A stretch of 44,312 nt of DNA. Origin: Bacteroidales bacterium. Lineage in GTDB: Bacteria; Bacteroidota; Bacteroidia; Bacteroidales; UBA932. A program made the translations under genes and the position numbers. The notes under the pieces were generated by a model that was not told where the DNA came from, searched no databases, and saw only the letters and a list, made by a program, of their open reading frames with translations. Shown here in pieces: positions 15,687-25,496 of this stretch. Numbering within the stretch: the stretch's first letter is position 1; every line of letters starts with the position of its first letter. The stretch covers positions 1 to 44,312 of the forward strand of contig JAFZOU010000089.1 in NCBI GenBank assembly GCA_017550525.1. Reading direction: 5' to 3'.

Positions 15687-17413
15687 CCCCGGAATCTTTT
15701 ATTCAGTCAAAGGCCGCTGAGGCCATCAAGGCAATCTATGGAACTGAAGTGGCGGAAACGTCACTTCAGGTTTCTGTTACCCGCAAGGAGTTTGAGGGAG
15801 ACTACACCCTTGTCACTTTCCCTCTCCTTAAGATCACCCGTCAGGCACCGGACGTTACCGGCAACGCAATAGGGGAGTGGCTGGTTTCCAATGTGCCGGA
15901 AATATCGGCCTTCAACTCCGTAAAAGGCTTCCTTAACCTTTCATTCTCTCCCGTTTACTGGAACGAGTCCCTGAAGGCTATTTCAGAGGCCGATGATTAC
16001 GGTCAGCTGCCCTCTACCGGACGCCGCATCATGGTGGAATTCTCTTCCCCCAACACCAACAAGCCCCTTCACCTTGGCCATATCCGCAACAACCTCCTTG
16101 GAGACAGCGTTTCGCGTATCCTCAAGGCCTGCGGCAATGACGTGGTGAAGAGCACCATCGTCAATGACCGCGGCGTGCACATCTGCAAGAGCATGTATGC
16201 ATGGGAGAAGTGCTTTAACGGCGCCACTCCTGAGAGCACCGGCAAGAAGGGAGACCACCTTGTGGGAGACTGCTACGTGGCCTACGCCAAGATGGAGAAG
16301 GAGCATCCGGAGGTCATAGATGACGTCCATAAGATGCTTGTGGACTGGGAAAAAGGAGACCCTCACGTACGTGAACTCTGGGCCATGATGAATGGCTGGG
16401 TGTATGCCGGCTTCGATGAAACTTACGCAGCCCTTGGCATCACCTTCGACCAGGTGGACCATGAAAGCGAGACCTACCTCCTTGGTAAGGAACTGGTCCA
16501 GAGGGGTTTGGCCGAAGGCGTCTTTGTGAAAGACCCGGACGGCAGCGTGTGGTGTGACCTCACAGCAGACGGCCTTGACCGCAAGCTGGTTCTCCGCGGA
16601 GATGGCACTTCCGTGTATATCACTCAGGACCTGGGCACCGCAGAGCGCCGCTTCCAGAATTTTAAGCTGGATTCCCACGTTTATGTGGTGGGAAATGAGC
16701 AGGATTACCACTTCCAGGTGCTTAAGCTCATCCTCAAGAAGCTTGGCTTTGACTGGGCCGACCAAATCTACCATCTGAGTTACGGCATGGTAGAGCTCCC
16801 GGAAGGCAAGATGAAATCCCGCGAGGGAACGGTTGTGGACGCAGATGACCTTATTGAGAACATGTACCTAGAGGCCAAGAAAACCTCAGAGGAAAGCGGC
16901 AAGCTGGCCGATATCTCCCCCGAGGAAAAGGACAGGCTCTATCATATGATCGGCCTTGGCGCCCTCAAGTACTTCATAATCAAGGTGGATCCCAAGAAGA
17001 CCATGCTCTTCAACCCCAAGGAAAGCATAGACTTCAACGGCAACACCGGTCCCTTCATCCAGTATACCCACGCCCGTATCTGCAGTATTCTCCGTAAGGC
17101 AACCGTTGCTTTCGGCCCGTCAGATATTGCCGCGGATGCCCAGCCATCGGCCAAGGAAGTGCGTCTTGTCAAGCTCCTTGACCTTTATCCCGGAAAGGTG
17201 GCAGAAGCCGGTGCTGCGCTTAGTCCCGCCGTCATTGCCAATTATGCCTATGAGCTTGCCAAGGAGTTCAACCAGTACTACCACGACACCCCCATCCTCA
17301 AGGAAGAGAATGAGGCTGTCCTCAAGTACCGCCTGGAACTGATTGCCGTCATGGCCCGCACCCTGCGCAGCGCCATGGGCCTTCTGGGAATTGAACTTCC
17401 GGAAAGGATGTAA
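15683..17413 (+). CDS. argS: Arginyl-tRNA synthetase
   Basis: A 576-residue class I synthetase charging tRNA-Arg. It has the N-terminal Add-1 domain for tRNA recognition, the HIGH motif in [23 protein letters not shown], the [10 protein letters not shown] block after KMKSREG (KMSKS equivalent), and an anticodon-binding DALR domain ending in [18 protein letters not shown]. The start overlaps the rpoD stop as ATGA, so the two are translationally coupled. Confidence 0.97.
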   Translation: MTPESFIQSKAAEAIKAIYGTEVAETSLQVSVTRKEFEGDYTLVTFPLLKITRQAPDVTGNAIGEWLVSNVPEISAFNSVKGFLNLSFSPVYWNESLKAISEADDYGQLPSTGRRIMVEFSSPNTNKPLHLGHIRNNLLGDSVSRILKACGNDVVKSTIVNDRGVHICKSMYAWEKCFNGATPESTGKKGDHLVGDCYVAYAKMEKEHPEVIDDVHKMLVDWEKGDPHVRELWAMMNGWVYAGFDETYAALGITFDQVDHESETYLLGKELVQRGLAEGVFVKDPDGSVWCDLTADGLDRKLVLRGDGTSVYITQDLGTAERRFQNFKLDSHVYVVGNEQDYHFQVLKLILKKLGFDWADQIYHLSYGMVELPEGKMKSREGTVVDADDLIENMYLEAKKTSEESGKLADISPEEKDRLYHMIGLGALKYFIIKVDPKKTMLFNPKESIDFNGNTGPFIQYTHARICSILRKATVAFGPSDIAADAQPSAKEVRLVKLLDLYPGKVAEAGAALSPAVIANYAYELAKEFNQYYHDTPILKEENEAVLKYRLELIAVMARTLRSAMGLLGIELPERM

Positions 17414-17414
17414 G

Positions 17415-17819
17415 CTAGCGGCGCCGTTGTTTGGCAATATCCACCACAGCCACAACCACAGAGCTGATAAGCAGGGCTATTGTATCGGCCGTAAGGTCAA
17501 GAGGATCTCCGCTGCGGTATTTGGTGAGATGAGCCTGGCCCCATTCCGTTCCAAAGGCAAGCAGAAGGCCGATAATAAAGGTGACGCCCACAAAAAGCAG
17601 GGTGCTCTTTACCGTTTCCGTGAACCTGTCAAATGCAAAGAAAGCCAGGATAGGAAACGGGAAGAACATGATGAAATGCGCCAGCTTGTCCGTTGGAATG
17701 CCCAGGAAAGACATGGGAACGGAAGGGGTATTGTCAAAATGGCCGAAGCAGAGGAAAAGAACCCCTGCTACATACAGCCAGAAAAGTATCTGAAAGGCTA
17801 TCTTATTGCCGCGACTCAT
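17415..17819 (-). CDS. VanZ-like small membrane protein
   Basis: A 134-residue protein with about four hydrophobic segments: IAFQILFWLYVAGVLFLCF, KLAHFIMFFPFPILAFFAF, STLLFVGVTFIIGLLLAFGTEWGQ and DTIALLISSVVVAVVDI. The DKLAHF and TEWGQ motifs are typical of VanZ-like proteins, whose general function is unknown; one member gives low teicoplanin resistance. Its start overlaps the stop codon of the CBM9-like gene by one base. It ends one base from the convergent argS stop. Confidence 0.88.
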   Translation of the reverse strand: MSRGNKIAFQILFWLYVAGVLFLCFGHFDNTPSVPMSFLGIPTDKLAHFIMFFPFPILAFFAFDRFTETVKSTLLFVGVTFIIGLLLAFGTEWGQAHLTKYRSGDPLDLTADTIALLISSVVVAVVDIAKQRRR

Positions 17820-18448
17820 TAAAAACGCAGTTCCCCAAAGAATTCCGGCCTGTGGAAATCAGGCTGGGGAGTATCAATTGGAGCCCAGCTTACATAATGA
17901 GGATGGGCGGTTTTGTCTCCGCACTTGTAGAAGTTGGCGCGGATTTTCTTAGGAAGATTCTCAGGATCAATGCCGATTAACTCGAACGGTATGATGATGC
18001 ATACGCGCCAGTTCTGGAGGCCTTCCTTAGGGGTGTCTACCTTTGAAACAGATGCAAAGCGTGCGATGGCTTCCATTTCTTCCGCAGGGCGGCGGGTACG
18101 GTTATGACGGTCTGGGCCGGAGCAGGCAAGGACCTTTCCAAGGGCATTGATCTCAAAGTTGTAATATACGGAGCCGTCAGGATCCTCAACGAAGAACTCC
18201 ACGCAGCTGTCTTCCCACTGGGAACCGTTGTCCTCCTTATTCTCTGCCCTGAGGTCAAGGCCGCTTACACGGAAATCTACCACCAGGGAGCCTTCCGTGC
18301 GGGCAATTCGCCCTGCGCAAACAGGAGCATAGGGATATTCTGAAGGCCAGTTGACCGTATTCACGTCAAAACGGGCGGCCTGAAGCTCCATTACACTGTC
18401 AAGGTCCAGGGTGTCAAAATTTACAAGGGGTACTTTAATGGTTTTCAT
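17819..18448 (-). CDS. CBM9-like carbohydrate-binding domain protein
   Basis: A 209-residue single-domain protein without a signal peptide. The family is suggested by WEDSCVEFFVEDPDGSVYYNFEINALG, where acidic and aromatic residues form the CBM9 metal and sugar site, and by WRVCIIIPFELIG and the C-terminal HPHYVSWAPIDTPQPDFHRPEFFGELRF. Similar Bacteroidota proteins are annotated as carbohydrate-binding family 9-like; a ligand is not established. It overlaps the ABC exporter gene by four bases, so it probably follows that gene on one transcript. Confidence 0.85.
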   Translation of the reverse strand: MKTIKVPLVNFDTLDLDSVMELQAARFDVNTVNWPSEYPYAPVCAGRIARTEGSLVVDFRVSGLDLRAENKEDNGSQWEDSCVEFFVEDPDGSVYYNFEINALGKVLACSGPDRHNRTRRPAEEMEAIARFASVSKVDTPKEGLQNWRVCIIIPFELIGIDPENLPKKIRANFYKCGDKTAHPHYVSWAPIDTPQPDFHRPEFFGELRF

Positions 18449-20295
18449 AGGGCTTGCATGTCGTTAAGTTTCCTGTAATATCCGTTGAGGGCAATCAGTT
18501 CATCGTGGCGGCCTCGCTCCACAATCCTGCCGTCATGCATAACTATAATTTCATCGGCATTCTTGATGGTGGAAAGCCTGTGGGCGATGGCAATGGTGGT
18601 GCGAGTGGTCATGAGGCGGTCCAGGGCGTCCTGTACCAGGCGCTCGCTCTCCGTATCAAGGGATGCCGTGGCCTCATCCAGAATGAGGATGGGAGGGTTC
18701 TTCAGGATGGCGCGGGCAATGGAAAGCCTCTGGCGCTGGCCGCCGGAAAGCTTGGAACCGCGGTCTCCGATGTTTGTCTCATAACCCTCCGGCTTCTCCA
18801 TGATGAAGTCGTGGGCATTGGCAATCTTTGCCGCCGCAACCACCTGCTCCATTGTGGCGCCTTCCACGCCAAATGCTATGTTGTTGAAGATTGTGTCGTT
18901 GAAAAGGATGGGCTCCTGGTTCACGTTGCCCATAAGGGCCCGGAGGTCCTTAACCGCAAGGTCCTTGACGTCCTTTCCGTCAATGGTAATCCTGCCGCCC
19001 GTAACATCCCAGAAACGGGGGATTAGGTCTACCAGGGTGGATTTACCGGCGCCGGATTCTCCCACAATGGCTATCATCTTGCCGCGTGGAATCTCAAGGT
19101 CTATCCCACGGAGTATCTCACGGGAGGAGTCGTAGCTGAAACGCACGCCTTCAAAGCGGATGGCATCCTGGAAGGACTCCATGGGAAGCGGGTTCTGAGG
19201 GTCCTTGATGGGGTTGTCGTACTCCAGGATCTTGTTAATCCTTTCCATGGACGCCAGGCCCTTGGGAATACGGTAGGTGGCTGTGGAGAGCTCCTTGATG
19301 GGCTCAATCACGGAGTATAGGATCACAAGGAACAGGATGAACTGGGAAGCATCCATGAAAGTGCCGCCAAACAGGCCCCTGCCGCGGATGATCATGGCAC
19401 CGCCTACGCAAAGGGCAATCATGAGCATTGTGGTGCCAAGGAATTCGCTCACGGGATGGGCGGTAAGCTGCCTGGTAGAGACCTTGGCAATCTTACGGCG
19501 CATACGGTCCGTGACATTGCCAAAGCGCTTTGACATGGTTTTCTCTGCGTTGAAAGCCTTCACTATCCTGAGGCCACCAAGGGTTTCATCCACCTGCGAC
19601 ATTGTGTCACTCCAGAGTTCCTGCGCCTCCAGGGAACCTCTCTTAAGCTGCTTGCCTATGACCCCCATGATCCACACGAACCCCGGAGTGAAGAGGATGG
19701 TGAAAGCCATCATGTCCGGGCTCAGGAAAGTAAGGAAGGCAAAATACATCACAATAAGGATGGGGTCCTTGATAAGGATGAAGATAGAGGCGGTGATGGA
19801 GCTTTCAACCTCTGAGACGTCTCCGGTGATACGGGCAATGATGTCTCCCTTACGCTCCTCTGAGAAAAAGCCGATAGGCAGGCTTAGGATCTTATTGTAG
19901 ATGCGGCAGCGCAGCTCACGTACGATACCCGTTGAGATGGGCACCATCACGGCGTTTGAGCCAAAGTAGCAGCTGGTCTTGAGGAGGGTGAAGAAAATCA
20001 TGGTGCCGCCTAGGAGGATAAGTGTGTTCATAAGCCCGAACTTCCCTGCAAAATCCGACACATAGAAGTAGAAATTGTTTACCAGGGTATCCTTGAAGCT
20101 GCCCGTGCCCCAGGGAATGAACTCATAGGCTTCCACATTGGAGTTCACCTTGAAGAGGATATTGAGGAGCGGCACCAGCACCGTAAAGGAGAATATATTG
20201 AATATGGCCGATAATATGTTCAGTAGAACTGCCCCGGCCAGATGACCCTTGTACGGAGAGGCGTACTGCCTCATCATTTTGAGGAATTCCTTCAT
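18445..20295 (-). CDS. MsbA-like ABC exporter (fused permease and ATPase)
   Basis: A 616-residue type I exporter half-transporter. The N-terminal half has six transmembrane helices (from GHLAGAVLLNILSAIFNIFSFTVLVPLL onward). The ATPase half has Walker A GESGAGKSTLV, signature LSGGQRQRLSIARAI, Walker B ILILDEATASLD and the H-loop IAIAHRLSTI. Homologues flip lipid A or other lipids; substrate is inferred only. The start MKEFLKMM was chosen because the upstream TTG-initiated extension overlaps the promoter box TATCTTTG. The two genes downstream overlap in series. Confidence 0.93.
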   Translation of the reverse strand: MKEFLKMMRQYASPYKGHLAGAVLLNILSAIFNIFSFTVLVPLLNILFKVNSNVEAYEFIPWGTGSFKDTLVNNFYFYVSDFAGKFGLMNTLILLGGTMIFFTLLKTSCYFGSNAVMVPISTGIVRELRCRIYNKILSLPIGFFSEERKGDIIARITGDVSEVESSITASIFILIKDPILIVMYFAFLTFLSPDMMAFTILFTPGFVWIMGVIGKQLKRGSLEAQELWSDTMSQVDETLGGLRIVKAFNAEKTMSKRFGNVTDRMRRKIAKVSTRQLTAHPVSEFLGTTMLMIALCVGGAMIIRGRGLFGGTFMDASQFILFLVILYSVIEPIKELSTATYRIPKGLASMERINKILEYDNPIKDPQNPLPMESFQDAIRFEGVRFSYDSSREILRGIDLEIPRGKMIAIVGESGAGKSTLVDLIPRFWDVTGGRITIDGKDVKDLAVKDLRALMGNVNQEPILFNDTIFNNIAFGVEGATMEQVVAAAKIANAHDFIMEKPEGYETNIGDRGSKLSGGQRQRLSIARAILKNPPILILDEATASLDTESERLVQDALDRLMTTRTTIAIAHRLSTIKNADEIIVMHDGRIVERGRHDELIALNGYYRKLNDMQAL

Positions 20296-20301
20296 AGGAT
20301 A

Positions 20302-20309
20302 CAAAGATA
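20302..20309 (-). promoter_or_regulatory. -7 box for the MsbA-like operon
   Basis: Minus-strand TATCTTTG fits TAnnTTTG. The ATG lies only six bases further on, implying a nearly leaderless message. Confidence 0.6.
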
Positions 20310-20321
20310 GCAAAAAAAACC

Positions 20322-21317
20322 TTACAGCACCTTGTCCAGCCAGTAGAAGATGAGGCGGATACGGTCCTTGAGGACGTCGTAGTCAAGGGAGGCGGCGTTG
20401 TCCGTGGGTTTGTTGTTATTGAGCGTGATGCCGGAAGTGAACATCACGGCCGGGATCTTGTGCTCCAGGAAGATGCGCTGGTCGGAGATGCGTCGGTAGA
20501 AAAGCCGCGTGAAATCCTTGCTGCCGTAATAGTCATAGCCAAGCTCCAGCCCGAAGCCCTTCCCTTTGTTGGCCGATTCCAGCGAGGAGCGGTGGGAAAC
20601 TGCATCGTCCGAAAGCATCATAAGGAAGCGGGGATTGCCGTCCGTAAGCGGGGCGCTTGTGCCTCCAAGCTGGTCCAGATTCACTACAAGGGATATCTGC
20701 GAAGCCGTTACGGGCTGTCCGGACACGGGATCCAGAAGCTTTTTAGAATCTATCTGCCGCCACAGTTCCACGGCGCCGGCCTGGTTCTTCTCCTTGCCGT
20801 CAAGGGCAACCAGAATGAGGGAGTGCCTGTAAATCTTGTGGCAGGTGTTCATCCTGCCCACCATTGCGGCAAGCTCCAGGAGGGCGGCAACCCCGGAAGC
20901 GTTGGAATCGGCCCCGGGATAGAAAGTGCCGTTAAGGGTGCCAAGGTTGTCATAGTGGGCAATTACCACAATGTAGCGGGCGGGGGTGGAACTTCCTGGA
21001 ATAAGGCCGATGACGTTCCGGCCCATGCCCTCCGAAGTGCTGAAACCGTGGAGCCATGCCCCGCCCAGCGGCTGGAGCCCAAGGACGCGGAAATTACCGT
21101 CCAACCAGTCGGCCACCTTATGCGCCCCCTCAGAGCCGGTTGCGCGGCCGCCGAGGGCGGGATCTGTGAGATATTCTACGGTGGAGCGGATGTGCTCCTT
21201 ATTGAGAACCATATCGGCATTCATGGGGCTGATGCTGTAGCGGACGCTTTGTGCCTGAGCCGTCGCAGTCCCCGCCATAAGGCCGAAAATGATTAAAAAT
21301 TTTACTAACTTTGTCAT
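20322..21317 (-). CDS. M28-family peptidase homologue, probably inactive
   Basis: A 331-residue exported protein (signal MTKLVKFLIIFGLMAGTATAQA). The fold is recognised from VVIAHYDNLG (His121), FYPGADSNASG (Asp137), VNLDQLGG (Asp215) and IPAVMFTSG. Two features of active M28 enzymes are missing. The usual catalytic GEE is DGKE, so Lys175 replaces the general-base Glu. The last zinc His, normally in YHKPTD, is Asn302 in NNNKPTD. It therefore may bind but not cleave peptides, or use altered chemistry. A related non-canonical subgroup may exist in Bacteroidota. It is divergent from the TPR gene. Confidence 0.85.
   Translation of the reverse strand: MTKLVKFLIIFGLMAGTATAQAQSVRYSISPMNADMVLNKEHIRSTVEYLTDPALGGRATGSEGAHKVADWLDGNFRVLGLQPLGGAWLHGFSTSEGMGRNVIGLIPGSSTPARYIVVIAHYDNLGTLNGTFYPGADSNASGVAALLELAAMVGRMNTCHKIYRHSLILVALDGKEKNQAGAVELWRQIDSKKLLDPVSGQPVTASQISLVVNLDQLGGTSAPLTDGNPRFLMMLSDDAVSHRSSLESANKGKGFGLELGYDYYGSKDFTRLFYRRISDQRIFLEHKIPAVMFTSGITLNNNKPTDNAASLDYDVLKDRIRLIFYWLDKVL
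21306..21313 (+). promoter_or_regulatory. -7 box for the TPR gene
   Basis: TAACTTTG fits TAnnTTTG, 50 bases before the TPR gene start. It overlaps the first codons of the divergent M28-like gene, so the two transcription units overlap at their 5' ends. Confidence 0.5.
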
Positions 21318-21363
21318 TTGGTGCGAAATTAGCTATTTCACTCAAGAAAAGGAAATTTTTTTG

Positions 21364-23349
21364 ATGGTAAAGCCTCTGAAAATACTCTTCATGTGCCTGC
21401 TGCTGTGCATAGGAATCAATTCCCGTGCCCAGTGGGACAAAGACGTGTTCTCTTTCAGGGGCCGCACCGCCCTCCAGGACGGCCGCCTCAGTGAAGCGGT
21501 GGCCAATTTCAACATCCTGGCGCAGCTTGACTCCACGGACCACTGGACCTTCTTCTACAGGGGCATAGCCAAATACAATCTTGGGGATATCCGCGGCGCC
21601 AGGGCCGATTTCTCCACCGCCGTGCGCCTCAATCCCGTATTCACTTCCGGCTACCATTACAGGGCCATCACTGAAAGCCGCACCGGAGACTACGACGCCG
21701 CCCTCCAGGACCTTGAAAGGGCCATAGAGCTGAGGCCCGGCTCCCACGGCCTGTATTTTACCCGCGGCGTCACTTATTTTTTGAGCCGCCAGTTTGAGAG
21801 CGCCGTCAAGGACTTTGACAAGTATATAAGGAAAGAGCCAAAGGACCCTGCGTCCTACCTTAACCGAGGCGCTTCCTACCTCTTCCTTGGAGATACCACA
21901 AAGGCCCTGGCCGACTACAACCACGCCATTAAGATAGACCGCTTTGAGCCGGAAGGATACATCCGCCGGGGCGGCCTGGAGGCCTCCAGGGGGCAGTTTG
22001 ACGATGCCCTGGCCGATTTCAACAAGGCCATAGACCTGGATTCAACCCTTACCCTGGCCCACTTCCAGAGGGCCCTTGTGAATGCGGAGAAGGGTAACCT
22101 GAAGGAGGCCATGAGTGATCTAAACACCGTGCTCAAGTATGAGCCAGGCAACGCCCTTACGCTCTACAACCGCAGCCTCCTGAGCGCCCAGGTGGGGGAT
22201 TATGATGCCGCCCTGGCCGATATGGACAGGGTGCTTGCCATAAACCCCGGCAACGTCCTTGCGTATTTCAACCGTGCCAGTTTCTTCATAGAGATGGAGC
22301 GTTGGGACGATGCCCTGGCCGACTACAATAAGGCAATTGAACTGTACCCGGACTTTGCCAAGGCCTATATGAACAGGGCCTATGTAGAGCTCCAGCTTGG
22401 CATGAACCGCGCCTCCAAGGAGGACTACCGCACCGCCAGGAAGAAGGTGGCGGAGTATGAAAAGGCCACCGCTTCCGGGGCCGATTTCTCCGACACAACT
22501 AAGAAATACTCTTCCCTCCTTGCCTTGGATGCAGATTTCGCTCGTAACGGCGGCTTTGAGGACGAGATGCTCCGTCACCGTGACGTGGACATAAACCTGA
22601 AGCCGCTGTACCGCTTTGTGATAGCAGGCGCTTCGGGCGGCGGGGCCAATATCCTCCAGCACAGGTATGAGAACAAGCTCCTTGATACCTTCATGGCTTC
22701 TCTTGAGGTTCCAGTGGAGGTGAGTTCCGGCACTGCATCAATCCCAGCCGGGGAGGATTTGCTCCAGAAGCATGTGAAGGGGTCCTTCGAGAAAGGCCTC
22801 CAGGATATGGGGTCAAGGCAGTATTCAAAGGCCCTCGGGCACTTTACGGACGCCGCAAATGCAGAGCCCGTGGGCCCCTATGATGCCTACTACAAGGCCT
22901 TCTACCTTATGAACAGGGCTGCGCTGAGGGCGGAGATGATAGAGTTCATAGCGTCCTTCGAGTCCAACGTCCAGACCCTCACCATGGACGACAAAGGCAA
23001 CACCCGCGCCCGTGTCCGTGAGCAGGTTACCCGTGAGTATGACTATTCTGAGGCCCTCCAGGATATGGAGGCCGCAGCCGCAGTGCTGCCATCCGTTCCG
23101 TATATCCAGTTTAACCTTGGCAACCTGTACTGCCTGAGTTCACGCTTCGTGCAGGCAATAGAGAGTTATGACAAGGCCATAAAACTCTATCCCTGGATGG
23201 GAGACGCCTATTTCAACAGGGGCCTGGTGCTTATCTACCTCAAGGACCGTGAGAAGGGCTGCATAGACCTTTCCCGCGCCGGAGAACTGGGCGTGGAAGG
23301 TGCGTACGGCGTCATTTCCCGTTATTGTGACAAGGAGGAGAGGCCGTGA
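21364..23349 (+). CDS. Large exported TPR-repeat protein
   Basis: A 661-residue protein with signal peptide MVKPLKILFMCLLLCIGINSRAQ. It contains about nine consecutive 34-residue TPR units in the first 360 residues (for example HWTFFYRGIAKYNLGDIRGARADFSTAVRLNP), a non-repetitive middle (about 370-480), and two or three further TPR units near the C-terminus (YIQFNLGNLYCLSSRFVQAIESYDKAIKLYP). Such proteins act as periplasmic or outer-membrane scaffolds; partners are unknown. It overlaps the metallo-hydrolase gene by one base (TGATG), indicating coupling. Confidence 0.9.
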   Translation: MVKPLKILFMCLLLCIGINSRAQWDKDVFSFRGRTALQDGRLSEAVANFNILAQLDSTDHWTFFYRGIAKYNLGDIRGARADFSTAVRLNPVFTSGYHYRAITESRTGDYDAALQDLERAIELRPGSHGLYFTRGVTYFLSRQFESAVKDFDKYIRKEPKDPASYLNRGASYLFLGDTTKALADYNHAIKIDRFEPEGYIRRGGLEASRGQFDDALADFNKAIDLDSTLTLAHFQRALVNAEKGNLKEAMSDLNTVLKYEPGNALTLYNRSLLSAQVGDYDAALADMDRVLAINPGNVLAYFNRASFFIEMERWDDALADYNKAIELYPDFAKAYMNRAYVELQLGMNRASKEDYRTARKKVAEYEKATASGADFSDTTKKYSSLLALDADFARNGGFEDEMLRHRDVDINLKPLYRFVIAGASGGGANILQHRYENKLLDTFMASLEVPVEVSSGTASIPAGEDLLQKHVKGSFEKGLQDMGSRQYSKALGHFTDAANAEPVGPYDAYYKAFYLMNRAALRAEMIEFIASFESNVQTLTMDDKGNTRARVREQVTREYDYSEALQDMEAAAAVLPSVPYIQFNLGNLYCLSSRFVQAIESYDKAIKLYPWMGDAYFNRGLVLIYLKDREKGCIDLSRAGELGVEGAYGVISRYCDKEERP

Positions 23350-24143
23350 TGAGGTTTGTGAGTTTCTCCAGCGGCAGCTGCGGCAACTGCTATCTGCTTC
23401 TTGGCCCGTCGTCCGGAATAATGATAGACGCCGGGGTGGGTATCAGGCGCGTAAAGAAAGAACTTGATGCCCTGAAACTGGGCTACGATAATATATCGGC
23501 CATCCTTATAACCCACGACCACGGAGACCATATCCGGTCCCTGGGCTCTTTCTGCAAAAGGCTAACCCCGCCGGTGTGGACCACCGCCAAACTTCAGGAT
23601 GCCCTGGCATTCCATCCTTTCACGCGAGATTGGATAGGCCCCTGCCGCCAGGTACTTGAACCGGGCGTTTGGAACCCCGTGACTGAGGATTTTGACGTGC
23701 GCTTCTTTGTGGTTCCCCACGATGCCACCCAGTGCGTAGGATACGTGATTCGCTGTGAGGAGGAACTATTTGTCCTTATGACAGACCTTGGGCACGTGAC
23801 GCCGGAGGCTCTTAAATGGGCTTCTGAGGCCCAGACCGTGGTGGTGGAGTCAAACTATGACTTTGATATGCTCATGGGCGGCTCATATCCGCAGGAGCTG
23901 AAAGACAGGATAAGCCATGGAATCGGCCATTTATCAAATGACGCCTGTGCCGATGCCATCTGCCGCTTCATGCACCCCGGCCTCCGGAATATCTTCCTCT
24001 GCCACCTCAGCGGCAACAACAATACCCCGGAACTGGCATTTGACAGCGCCCTTTCCGCGCTGGAATCTTTGGGGATAGAGAAGGGAAGTGTGGCCCTGAG
24101 GGTGCTCAGAAGGGGAGAGGCGTCTCCTCTACTTACCCTTTAG
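23349..24143 (+). CDS. YycJ/WalJ-like metallo-beta-lactamase-fold hydrolase
   Basis: A 264-residue cytosolic MBL-fold protein. FSSGSCGNCYLL at the N-terminus, THDHGDHIRSL (HxHxDH zinc motif) near 57-67, the VPHDA segment and the C-terminal LCHLSGNNNTPELA fit the YycJ family, proposed single-strand or 5' exonucleases in DNA metabolism. Start: ATG at 23349 overlapping the TPR stop; the GTG one codon upstream is an alternative. Its 3' end overlaps the convergent MATE gene by 15 bases. Confidence 0.9.
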   Translation: MRFVSFSSGSCGNCYLLLGPSSGIMIDAGVGIRRVKKELDALKLGYDNISAILITHDHGDHIRSLGSFCKRLTPPVWTTAKLQDALAFHPFTRDWIGPCRQVLEPGVWNPVTEDFDVRFFVVPHDATQCVGYVIRCEEELFVLMTDLGHVTPEALKWASEAQTVVVESNYDFDMLMGGSYPQELKDRISHGIGHLSNDACADAICRFMHPGLRNIFLCHLSGNNNTPELAFDSALSALESLGIEKGSVALRVLRRGEASPLLTL

Positions 24144-25496
24144 CCAGGCGCCGCTGGCAAGGCGGATGATAAAGATTACTCCCCTGAAGCAGAGTTCCAC
24201 AGCCATACACATCCAGAATCCCGGCAGACCGTAGATGCGGGTGATGAATATGGCCGGGATAATCCTCACAAACCACATCGACCCGAAGTTCATGAAACTT
24301 GGGATCTTTGTGTCGGCCGCGCCCACAAATGCTCCGTAAATCACAAGGGAGGCGGCATATCCAAGTTCCGCCCAGGCTTCTATCCTGAGGACGCGCGCGC
24401 CAAGGTCAATCACGGCTGCATCCGGAGACATTATTCCCATCATCTGAGGGGCAAATATCCACATCAGGATAGCCAGGAAGCCCATTATGCCCATGCCCAT
24501 GAGGGTGGTGATCCAGGCAAAGCGCTTTGCCATGGGTTTTCTTCCGGCGCCTATGGACTGACCCACAAGGGCCGTGGCTGCATCGGCAATACCAACTCCC
24601 GGCATATAGCACAGGCTCTCAGCGGTGATTGCAAAGGAATTGGCTGCTATGGCGATGGTGCCAAGCGGGGCCACTATCATGGTTGCGGCAATGTATCCGC
24701 CCCTCATGAGGATGTTCTGAAGGGCCATGGGACCGCTTATTCCAAGGGCCTTATTAATAACCGTCCTGGTGGGCCTGTAGCTGCCTTTTTCCTGAGTGAG
24801 CCCCAGCTCCTTAGATCTGAAAGCAAGGAAGGAGAACATGGCAATTCCAGTCACAACCTCTGCAAGGCCGCTGCCAATTGCCGCCCCCACAACGCCCATA
24901 TCCAGGGCGTAGATGAAAACGTAGTTGAACACCACGTCAAGGACGCACATCCCAATGCTCAGGATGCTTGGAACCTTCATGTTGCCGCTGGCCTGCAGCA
25001 TGTAGGCACAGGTCCAGTCAAGGGCCATGGCGGGCATGAAGAGGGACATGATAAAGAAGTAGCTGGTTGCATCCTGGCTTATGTCAGGGCCGCCTCCCAG
25101 CCATCCGGGAAGGAAGGGGGAGAGGCATATGCCGATAAGCGCAAGGATCCCGCTGAAGACAAGAGCGCAAACAAGGCCCTGGCGTACCACGGACCGTGCC
25201 CCTTCAAAGTTGTTGGCCCCAACGGCATGTGCCACCTGCACGGAGAAACCGCTTGTGGCAGCCATCCCAAAGCCTCCGAAGAGCCACAAACACGTGGAAA
25301 CAAGGCCGATAGACGCTCCCGCAGCCGGCCCCAGGTGCCCAACCATAGCGGTGTCTATGTACTGCATCATGACGGAGGAGAGCTGGGCAAGGATGGCGGG
25401 ATAACTCATGGACAGGCACAACTTTATCTGCTGCCCTGTTGTGAGCTGTCCTCCGCCGCGGAGGATTCCAAGGAGTATGTCTTTCCTACTTGCCAT
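24129..25496 (-). CDS. MATE-family efflux transporter
   Basis: A 455-residue inner-membrane antiporter with about twelve transmembrane segments that would export cationic compounds using Na+ or H+. Typical blocks are [29 protein letters not shown] near the N-terminus and the repeated-half equivalent [28 protein letters not shown]. It overlaps the end of recQ by 11 bases, so the two genes are probably co-transcribed. Confidence 0.94.
   Translation of the reverse strand: MASRKDILLGILRGGGQLTTGQQIKLCLSMSYPAILAQLSSVMMQYIDTAMVGHLGPAAGASIGLVSTCLWLFGGFGMAATSGFSVQVAHAVGANNFEGARSVVRQGLVCALVFSGILALIGICLSPFLPGWLGGGPDISQDATSYFFIMSLFMPAMALDWTCAYMLQASGNMKVPSILSIGMCVLDVVFNYVFIYALDMGVVGAAIGSGLAEVVTGIAMFSFLAFRSKELGLTQEKGSYRPTRTVINKALGISGPMALQNILMRGGYIAATMIVAPLGTIAIAANSFAITAESLCYMPGVGIADAATALVGQSIGAGRKPMAKRFAWITTLMGMGIMGFLAILMWIFAPQMMGIMSPDAAVIDLGARVLRIEAWAELGYAASLVIYGAFVGAADTKIPSFMNFGSMWFVRIIPAIFITRIYGLPGFWMCMAVELCFRGVIFIIRLASGAWLKGK

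Noticed and set aside
15983-16774. Minus-strand open frame (263 codons) opposite argS
   Set aside because: Antisense shadow of a conserved synthetase; composition is unlike a real protein.
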